From: KBS-83 sp051025295
GTDB taxonomy: Bacteria; Acidobacteriota; Terriglobia; Terriglobales; Acidobacteriaceae
Assembly (NCBI GenBank): GCA_051025295.1
Contig: JBMGJV010000014.1
Length of the DNA stretch: 64,000 nucleotides
Direction: 5' to 3' (one strand)
Shown here: one piece after another, positions 46,548 through 56,341 of the stretch
Layout of the letters: each line of letters starts with the position of its first letter
How positions within the stretch are numbered: the stretch's first letter is position 1
Translations under genes and position numbers: made by a program
The notes under the pieces: model-generated
Database searches by the model: none
Told to the model about the DNA's origin: nothing
What the model saw: only the letters and a program-made list of their open reading frames with translations

Positions 46548-49500
46548 AGGGCCTGCCCTTCTGGCTGGTCGGACTTGGGCGTATCTGGCGTCCTGGCACG
46601 CGTCGGCCAGGCAGCAGGCGCATCCATGCGCACCGTGCCGCGATTCACCAACCGGCCCGGACGTACGTTCACGGTAAAGGCCTTCACCTCATGCATGCTC
46701 ACGTTCGGGTCGGCGACGATCGAGGTAAGGTCATTGGCAACCGACCCGACCGTCTCTCCCGCAAATCCCCAGTGAAACGGAATGCCGATCTGATGCACGA
46801 CGCGGTCTCCCATGTTCAGCGGACGGATACGTTTCGTCACCATCGCGCGCGCCTCGATCTCGCCGCGCACATTCCACGCCACCATCCACCCACCGTGCTC
46901 GATCCGCTTTTCTGCCGCCAGTTCCGGACTCAACTCAATGAACATCTCCGGTTGCAGCTCATTCAACCAGCTGTTGAAGCGGCTCATCGGACCGCTCAGA
47001 TAATGCTCGGTGATGCGGTACGTGGTCGCCACGATCGGATACTCCTGGTCAAGCGGATCCTTCTCGTTCAGTGGCATGTTGTAGAGCTCGACTGTCGGAT
47101 TGTCGCGCACGTTTGGATACATGGCGTTCGGCACCGGCGACTCGACCGGTTCATAATGTGTCGGCAGCGGTCCATCCTTCACGCCGGTGGATGCAAACAG
47201 CCAGCCGCGTCCATCGGCCTTCATGATGAATGGCGCGTCTCCGGCAATCGCCGCCATCCCTGCCGCATTCTCCGCAGGCCGGTAACTTGGCGGCTTATCG
47301 GGCTCGAAGTCGGGAATGTCGAGCCCGGTCCAGCGCTTCTCCTCCTCGTTCCACCAGACCAGTTTCTTGCGCTCAGACCACGGCTTGCCCTCGGGATCCG
47401 CCGATGCGCGGTTGTACAGGATGCGACGGTTCGCAGGCCAGGAGAAGCCCCAGCCCGGGTTCAAGTAATTGTCATGAGTACGATTTCGCTCCGCCGCCCG
47501 GTTGCGATCGTTTGCTGGAAACACGCCGCTATAAATCCAGCAGCCGCAGGCCGTGCTCCCGTCCCCGCGCAGATCTGCGAACCCTGCCACCTGGTTCCGG
47601 TCAGCGACGGTGTAGCCGTTCATCTCGCGCAGGATTCGGCTCACATCGGGCTCATCTTCGATCTTGCTCAAGGAGCCATCCGGCAGCCGATGTGGCTCCG
47701 CGTACTCGTAGTCCCAGGTCAGGTTCAGCAGCCCCTGGTCGCGCTTTGCCGTCGAACCGGCGTAGAGCTGCTTCAGCCGCTTGCCCAGGTTGTAGAGAAA
47801 CCACGTGTCGGTCCGGCAGTCGTCCGGTGGATCCATCGCTTGGTCATGCCACTGCAGCAGTCTCTGCGTGTTCGTGAAGGTGCCATCCTTCTCCGGGCTT
47901 GTTGCGGCCGGCATGAAGAATACCTCCGTGCCGATCGTCTTCGGGTCCGGCGACTCCGGACCCGCATACCAGAATGCGGCACTCTCGATCTCGAACCAGT
48001 CGCGAACGACCAGCCACTTCAGTTGACGCATGGCAGCGCGGTGCAGCACGGCATTCGGAGCGCCGGCCGCCGGGTTCTGCCCCAGCAGAAACATGCCTTT
48101 CACCTTGCCCTCAGCCATCCGCAGTATCTGCATCAGGTGCGAGTAGTTCGCATCGATCTTTGGCACCCAGTCGAAGCCGTAGTCATTCTCAGCAGTGGCA
48201 GCATCGCCGTACCACGCCTTCAGCAGGCTGATGAAGAACCGCGGCATGTGCGACCAGTAGCCCGACTTGACGGTCTCCTTTTCGAGATACGCCTTCAAGT
48301 TTGTATGACCGCCGAACGTGGAGGGCTGCGGTAGATACCCCGGCAGCAACTCATACAGCGTCGGCACGTCGGTCGAGCCTTGAATACTCGCGTGGCCGCG
48401 CATCGCCATGATGCCTCCACCGGGCCGACCGATGTTGCCGAGCAGCAGTTGCACAATGCTGGCCGTACGAATGATCTGCACGCCCGTCGTGTGCTGCGTC
48501 CAGCCGAGCGCGTACACCAGGCACGACGTGCGCTCGCGCCCCGAGTTCTCGCACAGCGTCTCCGCTACCGTAAGGAATTGCTCAGGCGTGCAGCCGCACA
48601 CCTCGGACACCATCTCCGGCGTGTAGCGCTCGTAATGCCGGCGCAGGATGTTCAACACACACATCGGATTTTCGAGCGTCGGATCGGTGAGCGGAAGCGT
48701 GTTCTCCAAGTGCCCTGCGCGCTCACTGAACGACTCCGACTTCACATGCGTCGACTTGTCGACCTTCGATTGGCCGGGCTCGCCTGCATAGTGCCAGCTC
48801 TGCTTCGATTGATCGTAGGCACGCTTCTCCGGATCGTAGCCGCTGAATATCCCGCCTAGCTCCTCCGCGTCCACATACTCATCGTTGATGATCGTGGTCG
48901 CGTTTGTATAGGCGAGCACATACTCGTGAAACCAGCGATCGTTCGCGAGAATGTAGCGAATCAATCCGCCGAGGAACGCAATGTCGCTGCCCGCGCGGAT
49001 GGGTACGTACTCATGGCACATTGCAGATGTGCGCGAGAAGTGCGGATCCACATGGAGCAGCTTCGCACCACGCTCACGCGCCCGCATCGGGAAGCGAAAG
49101 CCGACCGGGTGTGCCTCCGCCATGTTCGAACCCATGAACAGGATGCAATCCGCGTTCGCTAGGTCTTCCTGCAGATTTGTCGCGGTGCCGCGACCGAATG
49201 CAGTGCCCAGACCGGGCACCGAGGCGCTGTGTCATATTCGGGCTTGGTTCTCGACCGATACGATTCCGAGTCCACCGCTAAACAACTTTTTGATCAGGTA
49301 GTTCTCCTCGACATCCAGGGTCGCGCCGCCAAGCGAAAACAGGTTCGGTACGTTGTTCACCGCCTGGCCATCATGCTTCTCGACGAAGCCCTCATCGCGC
49401 GCCTCTTTGGTGAGCTGGGCTATGCGATCCATTGCCCATGCGAGCGGGCGTCGTTCCCAGGTCTCCGAATAGGGAGCGCGATACATCACATGCCGCACGC

Positions 49501-49777
49501 GATGCGGATTATCGATCTGGAAGGTGTTCGATCCACGCGGGCACAATGTGCCTCCATTGATCGGGCTCTCTGGATTGCCTTCGATGTCGATGACACGGCC
49601 GCCCTTGAGGTAAATCAACTGGCTGCAGCCGACGGCGCAGTAGGGGCAAACGCTGTGCACTGTTTCGGCGCCGTGGATGCGCGCGGTCTTCGCCACGCTG
49701 TTAGGACTGAACGGCTGGCTGGCCGTTGCCCGCTCGCGCACCCTGCCAGAACCCGGCTGCTTGCCACGTCGTGTCAT
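46544..49777 (-). CDS. fdnG: Selenocysteine-containing molybdopterin formate dehydrogenase, catalytic subunit
   Basis: A single gene of 1077 residues when the in-frame TGA at 49232-49234 is read as selenocysteine (residue 182). N-terminus: [4Fe-4S] motif HSVCPYCAVGCSQL with CPRGS. Around the TGA the protein reads VENQARI-Sec-HSASVPGLG, matching NQARV-Sec-HGPTVASL of E. coli FdnG, followed by FGRGTATN and NMAEAHPVGFRFPM. Downstream: YALGWTQHTTGVQIIRT, RGHASIQGSTDVPTL, RRILYNRASADPEGKPW and IPFHWGFAGE, all along the molybdopterin/bis-MGD domains. No twin-arginine signal is visible, unlike FdnG. The downstream SECIS hairpin supports recoding. It oxidises formate to carbon dioxide. Confidence 0.93.
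49203..49234 (-). promoter_or_regulatory. Selenocysteine UGA codon and SECIS hairpin in the formate dehydrogenase gene
   Basis: Twelve bases after the TGA, GTGCCC (49219-49214) pairs perfectly with GGGCAC (49208-49203) around the loop GGTCT. This loop is identical to the SelB-binding loop of the E. coli fdhF SECIS, and its distance from the UGA (18 bases) is also the same. Confidence 0.92.
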
Positions 49778-50050
49778 GCGTGTCTCTCCAGGCAGCGCAG
49801 CCTTCGGAGAATGACTCCGTCGGCCACTGGTGCTTCTAGGAAAGATGCGCGGCGGACGCGGAACGTGCCGGGGCGCCTGACATTCTTGCGCCTGCAGCCA
49901 GGTGTGGCGAGCGCAAAGTCTCGGAAAAATGTTCCAACGTGTTTTCGAGCCCAGGCGCGCGGATCATCTTCAGCAAGGCCGGAAGCATCCGCGCTACGGA
50001 ATCGACGTTGCATCCAAACGCCACACTCCACGGCGATGCGCGTCACATTC
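49778..50050. other. Upstream region of the formate dehydrogenase operon
   Basis: About 270 bases between the end of the NRPS-like gene and the formate dehydrogenase start, both on the minus strand. A 90-codon frame (50046-49774, GTG start) overlaps the fdh ATG by ATGA, but its Arg-rich product has no recognisable feature, so I do not call it a gene. No promoter was confidently identified. Confidence 0.4.
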
Positions 50051-52681
50051 TCAGGACATCAGTCCAACAGCCGGTGATTGCGCCTCCACTACGCTGCCAC
50101 CGTGGCTGCTATTCAGGTATGCCGACATTCCGGCTGCAGCAATCCGCACGTGCGGCTCTTTATCCACGTGGTCATGGATGCAATCGATCTCGCACACCTC
50201 CAGCTCCGTTACCAGGTCCGTCCACCCGAGTCGCGGTTCCTGCTGCGCCGCCTCGTCCCGGGTACTGAGAATGAGCAGCGCTGGACCTGGGTAACGAGTG
50301 GGCCTGTACTTCTGGCGAGCGACAACAAAGGCCTGATGTGCGTTCAGGAAACCCGTGGACGGCTGATCCTTCGTCGATTTCGCAAGCGCAAAGAAAGCCA
50401 TCTTCGCGCGAAATCTCAGCGAGTTCACAACGTCCATCATCATGTCACGCCACGGGCTGCTGATCCACTCATCCCAGCGCGTGCGCACGCGAGTCGAAAG
50501 CGCCGTCAGTCCGTCGGATCGCGCGGAACCGTCGTACAGAATCAAAGACTCCACGCAATCGTTGGCACGTTGCAGCTGCTGCGCTATCTCAAACGCGACG
50601 GAGGCCCCCGCCGAGAATCCGCAAACCGCGTACGGGCCAGCAGGCTGCACAGTCTTGATCTGCCGAATGTACTCCGCTGCCATCTCTTCAATGGAGAACA
50701 ACACCAGCTCAGGGCAATCCAGACCGCGAGCTTGTATGCCATAGATCGGTCTGTCCACGGCAAGGTGACGCACCAGAGGCAGCAAGCTCATCAGAACGCC
50801 ACTGATCGGGTGGACTACGAAGAGAGGAACACCCCTGCCTTCCGATCGCAGCGGCAGCAGCAAAGATCCCACGCGATCTACGTCTGGGCTGGACAGATAT
50901 CGCGCCAGTCCCGCAGGCGAAGCTTCTGGTGCCAGTTCGTTCAGCGACAGCGATATATCGAAACGAATCTGTATCTCCGTCGCCAGGATCGCACCACTCA
51001 GTGAATCGCCTCCAAGCGCGAAGAAATTATCGTCACTGCCGATCCGTGCCGGATCTGTCCCCAGCACCTTTGCGAAGATCTGCCTCAACGCGTCCACGCA
51101 AGCGTTGCCACTTTCGGTCGCACCCCGAGCGTCCGTTGGCGCAGCAAACGGGTCCGGCAGCCTGCCCACATCCAGCTTCCCATTCTGTGTAACCGGAATA
51201 TCGTGGATCGCAATCACGTGCGAGGGCACGCTCGCCACCGGTAGTTGCTCTTGCAATCGCCTGCGCACCGCGTCCGGCGCGGGCAGCCCCGGAGATAGCT
51301 GGAGGATGTAAGCCACCAGCATCAGGGCGCCCGACTGGCTTGTGCGCGGCACAACCATGGCTTGCTGAATATCCGGCATCGCATTCAGCAGGCACTCAAT
51401 CTCGGCAGGGTTGACGCGAGTTCCTCGTATCTTCAACTCCCGGTCTTTCCTGCCTGCAATCGAGAGTTGTCCGTCTGCGCCGGTCCTGCCCACATCGCCG
51501 GTTCGATACAGGCGTTCCGCACTGGAGGCATGAAAGCGGTCCGCGGAAAGAAAGCGCGCTGCGGTCGATGCATCGTCGTTCAGATATCCGTCAGAGAGAT
51601 AGGCGGTCTGGATGTAGACCTCGCCCTCCACGCCGGTTTCCACTTCGTTCCCGCTCTCATCTAGAATACGCAGAATCACATCATCGATCCCGCGACCGAC
51701 GGGCACTGTCCCTTCCACTGTGGAACAGTTGCCGGGAATCTCGTAGAAGCTCATCGCCTGCGGCGTCTCCGTCGCTCCGTACAGATTCACGCCCTTCACA
51801 TTGGGCGCGATCTCGCGGAAGGCACTCCACACGGACCAGGTTAAAGGCTCTCCTCCGAAGAGTGCATAGCGTAGCTCCGGCAGCGAGCCGGGCCGCGCCG
51901 CAGTAAAAATAAGTCGCGCAAGGCTGGGTGTCAGGTGCAGCACGGTCACTCTGCTCGCGCGGAGCCACGCAACCAGAGCGGTGGCATTCGTGCGCGTTGT
52001 CTCGTCAGGAACGCACAGCGTCGCGCCGCACCACAGTGGCGTGCAGATATCTCTGAGCAGGGGATCATGGCTCAGGCCAGACAGCATGCTGAACCGATCG
52101 TTCTGGTCGAACTGAAACTTCTGTATGTACCAATCGAGGAAGTGCACAACCGGCTTGTGAGTTCCGACAACGCCGCTCGGCATTCCTGTTGTCCCCGACG
52201 TGAAAGAGACGTAAGCAGCAGTCTCCGGTAGTGACCCCGCACACGTCTGCGTGGCTTCGTTGCGGGCGACGGCTCGAAGGCGTACACACAGTGACGTCTC
52301 GTCTATCTCAAGGGTGATCCTCACAGCCTCGGAAGCAGTCGCTAAGACTGCAGGAGCGTTGTCCCCAACAGCAATGATCGCTTTCGGCCGTGATCGCCGG
52401 ATGTAATCCGTGAGCCGGCTTACTGGATATGCAGGGTCAAGAATGAGAAAGGCCGCTCCCGCTTTCCAGACTCCCAGCATGGCCGCGGGCAGGCCAGCCG
52501 TGCGCCCGCCGTAAATGGCCACGAGATCGCCTGCCGCGATCCCATCCGCTGTTAGCGCGCAGGCAATGTGGGCGGCTGCATCATGCAGTGCGTCATACGA
52601 GATCTCCCTCTGAGCATCCACAAGCGCAGTTCGCCCCGGGCTTGCAGAAGCCTGCTGCTCAAAGGGATGAAAGATCGACAT
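50051..52681 (-). CDS. Single-module NRPS-like enzyme: adenylation, carrier and thioesterase domains
   Basis: An 876-residue protein. The adenylation domain spans about residues 10-510: AAYVSFTSGTTGMPSGVVGT (A3), HDPLLRDICTPLWCGATL (A4 region with the Asp that binds the substrate amino group), LYGATETPQ (A5), LYRTGDVGRTGADGQLSIAG (A7/A8), and NGKLDVGRLP with the catalytic Lys (A10). A peptidyl-carrier domain follows with NFFALGGDSLSGA (phosphopantetheine Ser), then a type I thioesterase from about 620 with GFSAGASVAFEIA (nucleophile Ser) and CIHDHVD (catalytic His). There is no condensation domain. It could activate one amino acid and release it as an ester, amide or dimer. The 2OG oxygenase gene upstream could modify the substrate or product. 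Confidence 0.9.
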   Translation of the reverse strand: MSIFHPFEQQASASPGRTALVDAQREISYDALHDAAAHIACALTADGIAAGDLVAIYGGRTAGLPAAMLGVWKAGAAFLILDPAYPVSRLTDYIRRSRPKAIIAVGDNAPAVLATASEAVRITLEIDETSLCVRLRAVARNEATQTCAGSLPETAAYVSFTSGTTGMPSGVVGTHKPVVHFLDWYIQKFQFDQNDRFSMLSGLSHDPLLRDICTPLWCGATLCVPDETTRTNATALVAWLRASRVTVLHLTPSLARLIFTAARPGSLPELRYALFGGEPLTWSVWSAFREIAPNVKGVNLYGATETPQAMSFYEIPGNCSTVEGTVPVGRGIDDVILRILDESGNEVETGVEGEVYIQTAYLSDGYLNDDASTAARFLSADRFHASSAERLYRTGDVGRTGADGQLSIAGRKDRELKIRGTRVNPAEIECLLNAMPDIQQAMVVPRTSQSGALMLVAYILQLSPGLPAPDAVRRRLQEQLPVASVPSHVIAIHDIPVTQNGKLDVGRLPDPFAAPTDARGATESGNACVDALRQIFAKVLGTDPARIGSDDNFFALGGDSLSGAILATEIQIRFDISLSLNELAPEASPAGLARYLSSPDVDRVGSLLLPLRSEGRGVPLFVVHPISGVLMSLLPLVRHLAVDRPIYGIQARGLDCPELVLFSIEEMAAEYIRQIKTVQPAGPYAVCGFSAGASVAFEIAQQLQRANDCVESLILYDGSARSDGLTALSTRVRTRWDEWISSPWRDMMMDVVNSLRFRAKMAFFALAKSTKDQPSTGFLNAHQAFVVARQKYRPTRYPGPALLILSTRDEAAQQEPRLGWTDLVTELEVCEIDCIHDHVDKEPHVRIAAAGMSAYLNSSHGGSVVEAQSPAVGLMS

Positions 52682-53075
52682 GGCTCACTAACGCCTCTCC
52701 TAGTTACCCCGATCTACTTATGGAACGTTTTCAACCGGTGGATAAGATGAGTGTTTCTCGTTTCAAGAACACCCGATCTTTTCACTTACAAACACACCTC
52801 GTGTGCAGCCAAAGAAGACCGGATCGCTCCAGGCTCTTCATTCTGCGACTGGAAGGCTGTTTCAAAGACTCACACGGCTCTTGAGACCGCGAGCCCACTA
52901 AGTGGATTCGGTCGGTCAGAGCTATTCCGACTTATCGGCACTGCGTATCTCCCATGGCGAGCACCAGGAAGCATACGCCGTCGCCGGCCGTAACGCTCGC
53001 TTCATCTCTGTTCCTTTGCATACGGTACTGCGAAGCAGGGAAGCCGCCGGCTGCGCTGAACTCAGGCGGCCCGGG
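52682..53075. other. Intergenic stretch upstream of the NRPS-like gene
   Basis: About 390 bases, with no supported gene. It should contain the NRPS promoter; I see AGGAGAGG about 13 bases before the ATG, a distant ribosome-binding site, and no convincing -35/-10 pair. Confidence 0.45.
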
Positions 53076-53894
53076 CTAATGAGCGCGCAGACGTCGCACC
53101 ATGCGGTGGAGCACCGGCGGACATATCTCACGAGCTGCCGTGCGATAGAACGGCTCCTTGGACTGGAACACCTTTGGCGCATAGATCGAATTGTGCAGCA
53201 CCACATTCAGATCGACGGTGTGGAAATAAACTGTCAGCGAGCGCCGATCCCGGCCCGATCCAGGGGTGACCGGACGCACGGCATGAAAGTTTTGATCGCC
53301 AATCTCAAAGAACACCGCACGGTTAAACACCGGCTCAATGGACTTCTCCATGCCGCTCGCAGCCTTGTCCCATATCTCCAACTGCCCACCGTACTCGGGG
53401 CGCCAGTCTTTGTTGAGATAGAGCAGCATCACCAGACGGCGGCGCAGCCCGGAGTAGTGATCGGTATTCCGATCCGCATGCACATCGAACTTGCCACCCG
53501 AAGGCATGATCGTTGGCCCCGCACCGGTCAGATACGGATCGGGAAGAAGTCCCGAAATGCCAGTCATCTCGGTGAGCAGGTAGAGAAAGGCAGCAGAATG
53601 TAACTGCGAAAAGAACGTGAAGGTACGATCCCCCAGGTCCACTGCACTGCGAATACTCTTCTTCTGCAACTGCGCTATGTTCTGCTCAACCCAGGTGCGA
53701 GAGGACTGCTCGTTCATCTCTCCGAGCACCGCGTCCAGCATCGCCGGCGCAAACAGGTTGTCGAGTACGAGGTGCGGATAGGGCGCGGCCGTCCTGTACT
53801 CCTGCTGCAAGCTCTCAAGGTCGCGATCGAGGTGTATATCCCCGCGCTGAAAGGACAGGATCTTGTTCGTTCTGGTTGCCTCTGCAAGTACCAT
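53076..53894 (-). CDS. 2-oxoglutarate/Fe(II)-dependent oxygenase (prolyl 4-hydroxylase-like)
   Basis: A 272-residue protein of the P4Hc-like 2OG-Fe(II) oxygenase superfamily: AAPYPHLVLDNLFAPAML near the N-terminus, the iron ligands His-x-Asp in GKFDVHADRNTDHYSGLRRR, LVMLLYLNKDWRPEYGGQLE, distal His in GDQNFHAVRPV, and the 2-oxoglutarate-binding Arg in RDRRSLTVYFH. Such enzymes hydroxylate amino-acid side chains, free or carrier-bound, or other small molecules. It lies 74 bases after the GT4-type glycosyltransferase gene, at the tail of the exopolysaccharide operon, and 394 bases before the NRPS-like gene, so either could be its functional partner. Confidence 0.88.
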   Translation of the reverse strand: MVLAEATRTNKILSFQRGDIHLDRDLESLQQEYRTAAPYPHLVLDNLFAPAMLDAVLGEMNEQSSRTWVEQNIAQLQKKSIRSAVDLGDRTFTFFSQLHSAAFLYLLTEMTGISGLLPDPYLTGAGPTIMPSGGKFDVHADRNTDHYSGLRRRLVMLLYLNKDWRPEYGGQLEIWDKAASGMEKSIEPVFNRAVFFEIGDQNFHAVRPVTPGSGRDRRSLTVYFHTVDLNVVLHNSIYAPKVFQSKEPFYRTAAREICPPVLHRMVRRLRAH

Positions 53895-53968
53895 GGCCGC
53901 ACCGCCTGGGGCACATACTAAGTGCCACGGTCAGAATAGGCTCACAGCAACAGAGACGTGTACAAATC

Positions 53969-55069
53969 CTAGGTCACGTGTACCGGGCAGGAGTAAGTAG
54001 CTTCGGTAACTCCTGCAACTTCTTGCCAGAACGAAACGACCCTTGTGCCAACCTTCTCCGGCCGAAAATCCTCGGCCCGGCGCAGCCCCTCGGCCGCCAT
54101 CCGTTCCCGTTGCTCACCGTCGCCCAACACGGTAGCGATGGCGTGCGCCATCTCATCCACATTCTGCGGATCGAAATAGTAAGCTGCCCCTGCGGCGACT
54201 TCCGGGATCGAGGCCGCACGCGCCGCGATCACCGGCGTGCCGGTCGACATCGCCTCGAGCAGCGGAATCCCGAAGCCCTCCACGAACGACGGAAACAGCA
54301 GAGCTGCCGCCTCCTGGTAGAGCCCGCGCAACTCGTCTTCCGCGACATACGGTCGGAAATGTACCAGCGGCCGGATCTCCGGCAGCAGCCGGGCTCGATA
54401 CTCCTCCGCATGCGATGCCAGCCCCACTACTTCGAGCGGGCGGGCGCTGCTTCCCGACATCTGCACGTACCGCGTGTAGGCCTCGAGCGCACCCTCTGAA
54501 TTCTTGTGCGGCGCCGCGGACGTCACCATCAGCAAATGTCCGGCGCGATCCGCCAGAGCACGCGGCGCGAACCAAGCCGGTGAAACCGTGCACGGAATGA
54601 CACGCACATCTGTTCCCGGATACTGCTCAAGAATCTCTCCGCGCGTGTGCTCGGACACGGTCAGCACGATCTCCGCTCGCCGGACCGAGGGCGCCACGCG
54701 CAGCCGGCGATAGCCATCATGCAGGCGGCTGCGCAGATCGGTCTTCCGGTATTGCTTCAGCAGGATGAGATCGTGCAACACCAAAAGGAGTTTGACGTTG
54801 GGCGGCAGACGCGGCGGAGCTACATTGTAAGGCGCCAGGAACGTATCAATCGCATGCCGTCGCAACAGCAGCGGCAGAGTCGCGACCTGCCAGAGCTGAT
54901 AACGGCGGCCTGCCTGCACCACCGCTAGCTCGGAGTAGTTCTTCCCTTCCGTGGCGAATCCGGTGAACTGGTTCGCGTAGGGACCGAGCAGAGTGCGGAG
55001 CTGCGCCCCCTTGCCGGTTCCGCCATTCGCGGAAAGAAAAGCCTGAGCGTCATAACCAACTCGGCGCAA
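53969..55069 (-). CDS. GT4-type glycosyltransferase (group 1)
   Basis: A 366-residue GT-B fold protein. The N-terminal half has the acceptor-binding side (GYDAQAFLSANGGTGKGAQL, LLLVLHDLILLKQYRKTDLR, EIVLTVSEHTRGEIL); the C-terminal half has the nucleotide-sugar site: LMVTSAAPHKNSEGALEAY, ALLFPSFVEGFGIPLLEAMS with the E-x7-E motif, and GTPVIAARAASIPEVAAGAA. Enzymes of this family add sugars such as mannose or rhamnose to lipid-linked saccharides. It starts 13 bases after the acyltransferase stop, as the last clear exopolysaccharide gene of the operon. Confidence 0.92.
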   Translation of the reverse strand: MRRVGYDAQAFLSANGGTGKGAQLRTLLGPYANQFTGFATEGKNYSELAVVQAGRRYQLWQVATLPLLLRRHAIDTFLAPYNVAPPRLPPNVKLLLVLHDLILLKQYRKTDLRSRLHDGYRRLRVAPSVRRAEIVLTVSEHTRGEILEQYPGTDVRVIPCTVSPAWFAPRALADRAGHLLMVTSAAPHKNSEGALEAYTRYVQMSGSSARPLEVVGLASHAEEYRARLLPEIRPLVHFRPYVAEDELRGLYQEAAALLFPSFVEGFGIPLLEAMSTGTPVIAARAASIPEVAAGAAYYFDPQNVDEMAHAIATVLGDGEQRERMAAEGLRRAEDFRPEKVGTRVVSFWQEVAGVTEATYSCPVHVT

Positions 55070-55081
55070 GCGGCCCTCGCT

Positions 55082-56341
55082 TCAAGAGATGCTGACTTCA
55101 GCGTCGGCCAGCGGAAGTGGCAGCCGCGCCATGCCCACACGTCGGCTCAACCGGATGCAACGTTCCTCCACCACCATACAGAACAGCCACGCCACCAGCA
55201 GGCTGCCCAGCACATATGGCAGAAACTGGGCGCGCGCAGAGAGCCGGTCACCTGCCGCGAAGCGCACGGAGAGCAGCACCGTCGGATGCACCAGGTACAG
55301 GCTGAACGAGATCAGCCCCAGCCACTGCGCAACCCGGGTGCGGAGAAGCTTCTGCAGCGGCACTGCATGCAGCGAGAGGACGATGACACCGCACGCGCCG
55401 ATCCCCGCGGACCAGTTCCGCAGCGCCGTCTGCATTGCATGTGTGTGTAACGGCCCGGGCACGTGCGCCAGCACGACCGCGGCCAGGCGCTGATCGAACA
55501 GGTAGAGCAGTGCGGACAGCACACTGACTGCATAGGCCAGCTCACGTGGGGTGCGCTGCCAGATGCGTTGCAGCAGGTCACGATGCGCAGCCAGCAGGAT
55601 GCCGAGAATGAACATGGCGGCGTAATGGCCGGTGATCAGCAGGTTGTAGCGCGCGCTCGTCTCCGGGCTTGCTCCGATCGCGACGACGGACAAGCTCGAC
55701 AGCAGCAGCGCAGCGCTCATCTTTGCGCCAGCCGACAGGCTCTGGACCGAGCGCACCAGCCACGGCAGCACCGCCGAAATGCGCATCTCCTGCACCAGCG
55801 ACCAGACAACGAACAGGTATTGCTGCGTACTGAAGACACCGATCAGTGCCACGTGGGCCAGGATCGGCCCCGGCGCCAGGGGCCGCGACCACGTATCGCG
55901 CAGCCAGGGTCCGATGTCAGGATGGTTATGCCAGCGCGCGTCTGCGAGCAGTGCCAACGCCAGCGCGCCAAGATACGGTCCGTAGATACGCACCACGCGG
56001 CGCAGCAGAAACTGCGGGTATGCCTGTCCGCGCCCGCGGAGATATGGCAGCGCCAGCACCATGCCGCTCAGCACAAAAAACATGGTGACCGCCTCGGGAC
56101 CGGCGTGGAACGGCAACAAAGCCAGGTTCACCAGTTTGTGCGCGAAGCCCGCAGCCGGGTGTGTTGCCGGCAGCCACATCTCCTGGTAGTGAAAGAGCAC
56201 GACGGAAAACGCGGCCAGCCCGCGCAGAGCGTCCAGCTCGGGCAAGCGCCGCTGCTCACAGGCAGGGCTCACCGCGCTGGGCGCATGGATCGCGGTGGAA
56301 ACGTCGTTCTCTTGCCCCTCCGCAGCTCCCGTCCGGCTCAT
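55082..56341 (-). CDS. Acyltransferase 3 (OafA/YrhL-type) membrane protein
   Basis: Start at ATG 56341 (MSRTGAAEGQENDV), overlapping the stop of the ligase-like gene (ATGA). The 419-residue protein starts with the family hallmark PELDALRGLAAFSVVLFHYQ and has about ten membrane helices, including FFVLSGMVLALPYLRGRGQA and LISFSLYLVHPTVLLSVRF (the conserved YLxHP motif). Enzymes of this kind transfer acetyl or other acyl groups from the cytoplasm to sugars on the periplasmic side. Here it probably acylates the exopolysaccharide. Confidence 0.92.
   Translation of the reverse strand: MSRTGAAEGQENDVSTAIHAPSAVSPACEQRRLPELDALRGLAAFSVVLFHYQEMWLPATHPAAGFAHKLVNLALLPFHAGPEAVTMFFVLSGMVLALPYLRGRGQAYPQFLLRRVVRIYGPYLGALALALLADARWHNHPDIGPWLRDTWSRPLAPGPILAHVALIGVFSTQQYLFVVWSLVQEMRISAVLPWLVRSVQSLSAGAKMSAALLLSSLSVVAIGASPETSARYNLLITGHYAAMFILGILLAAHRDLLQRIWQRTPRELAYAVSVLSALLYLFDQRLAAVVLAHVPGPLHTHAMQTALRNWSAGIGACGVIVLSLHAVPLQKLLRTRVAQWLGLISFSLYLVHPTVLLSVRFAAGDRLSARAQFLPYVLGSLLVAWLFCMVVEERCIRLSRRVGMARLPLPLADAEVSIS

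Noticed and set aside
46691..48334. Long plus-strand open frame of 547 codons opposite the formate dehydrogenase gene
   Set aside because: Arg/His/Val-rich product without domains, entirely antisense to a clearly conserved gene; a GC-rich codon shadow.
49232..49234. Reading the formate dehydrogenase as a nonsense-broken pseudogene
   Set aside because: The TGA sits exactly at the selenocysteine position of the family and is followed by a canonical SECIS hairpin.
49774..50046. 90-codon frame whose stop overlaps the formate dehydrogenase ATG
   Set aside because: The ATGA overlap is suggestive, but the Arg-rich product has no recognisable feature and an alternative frame is equally open; kept only as a note.
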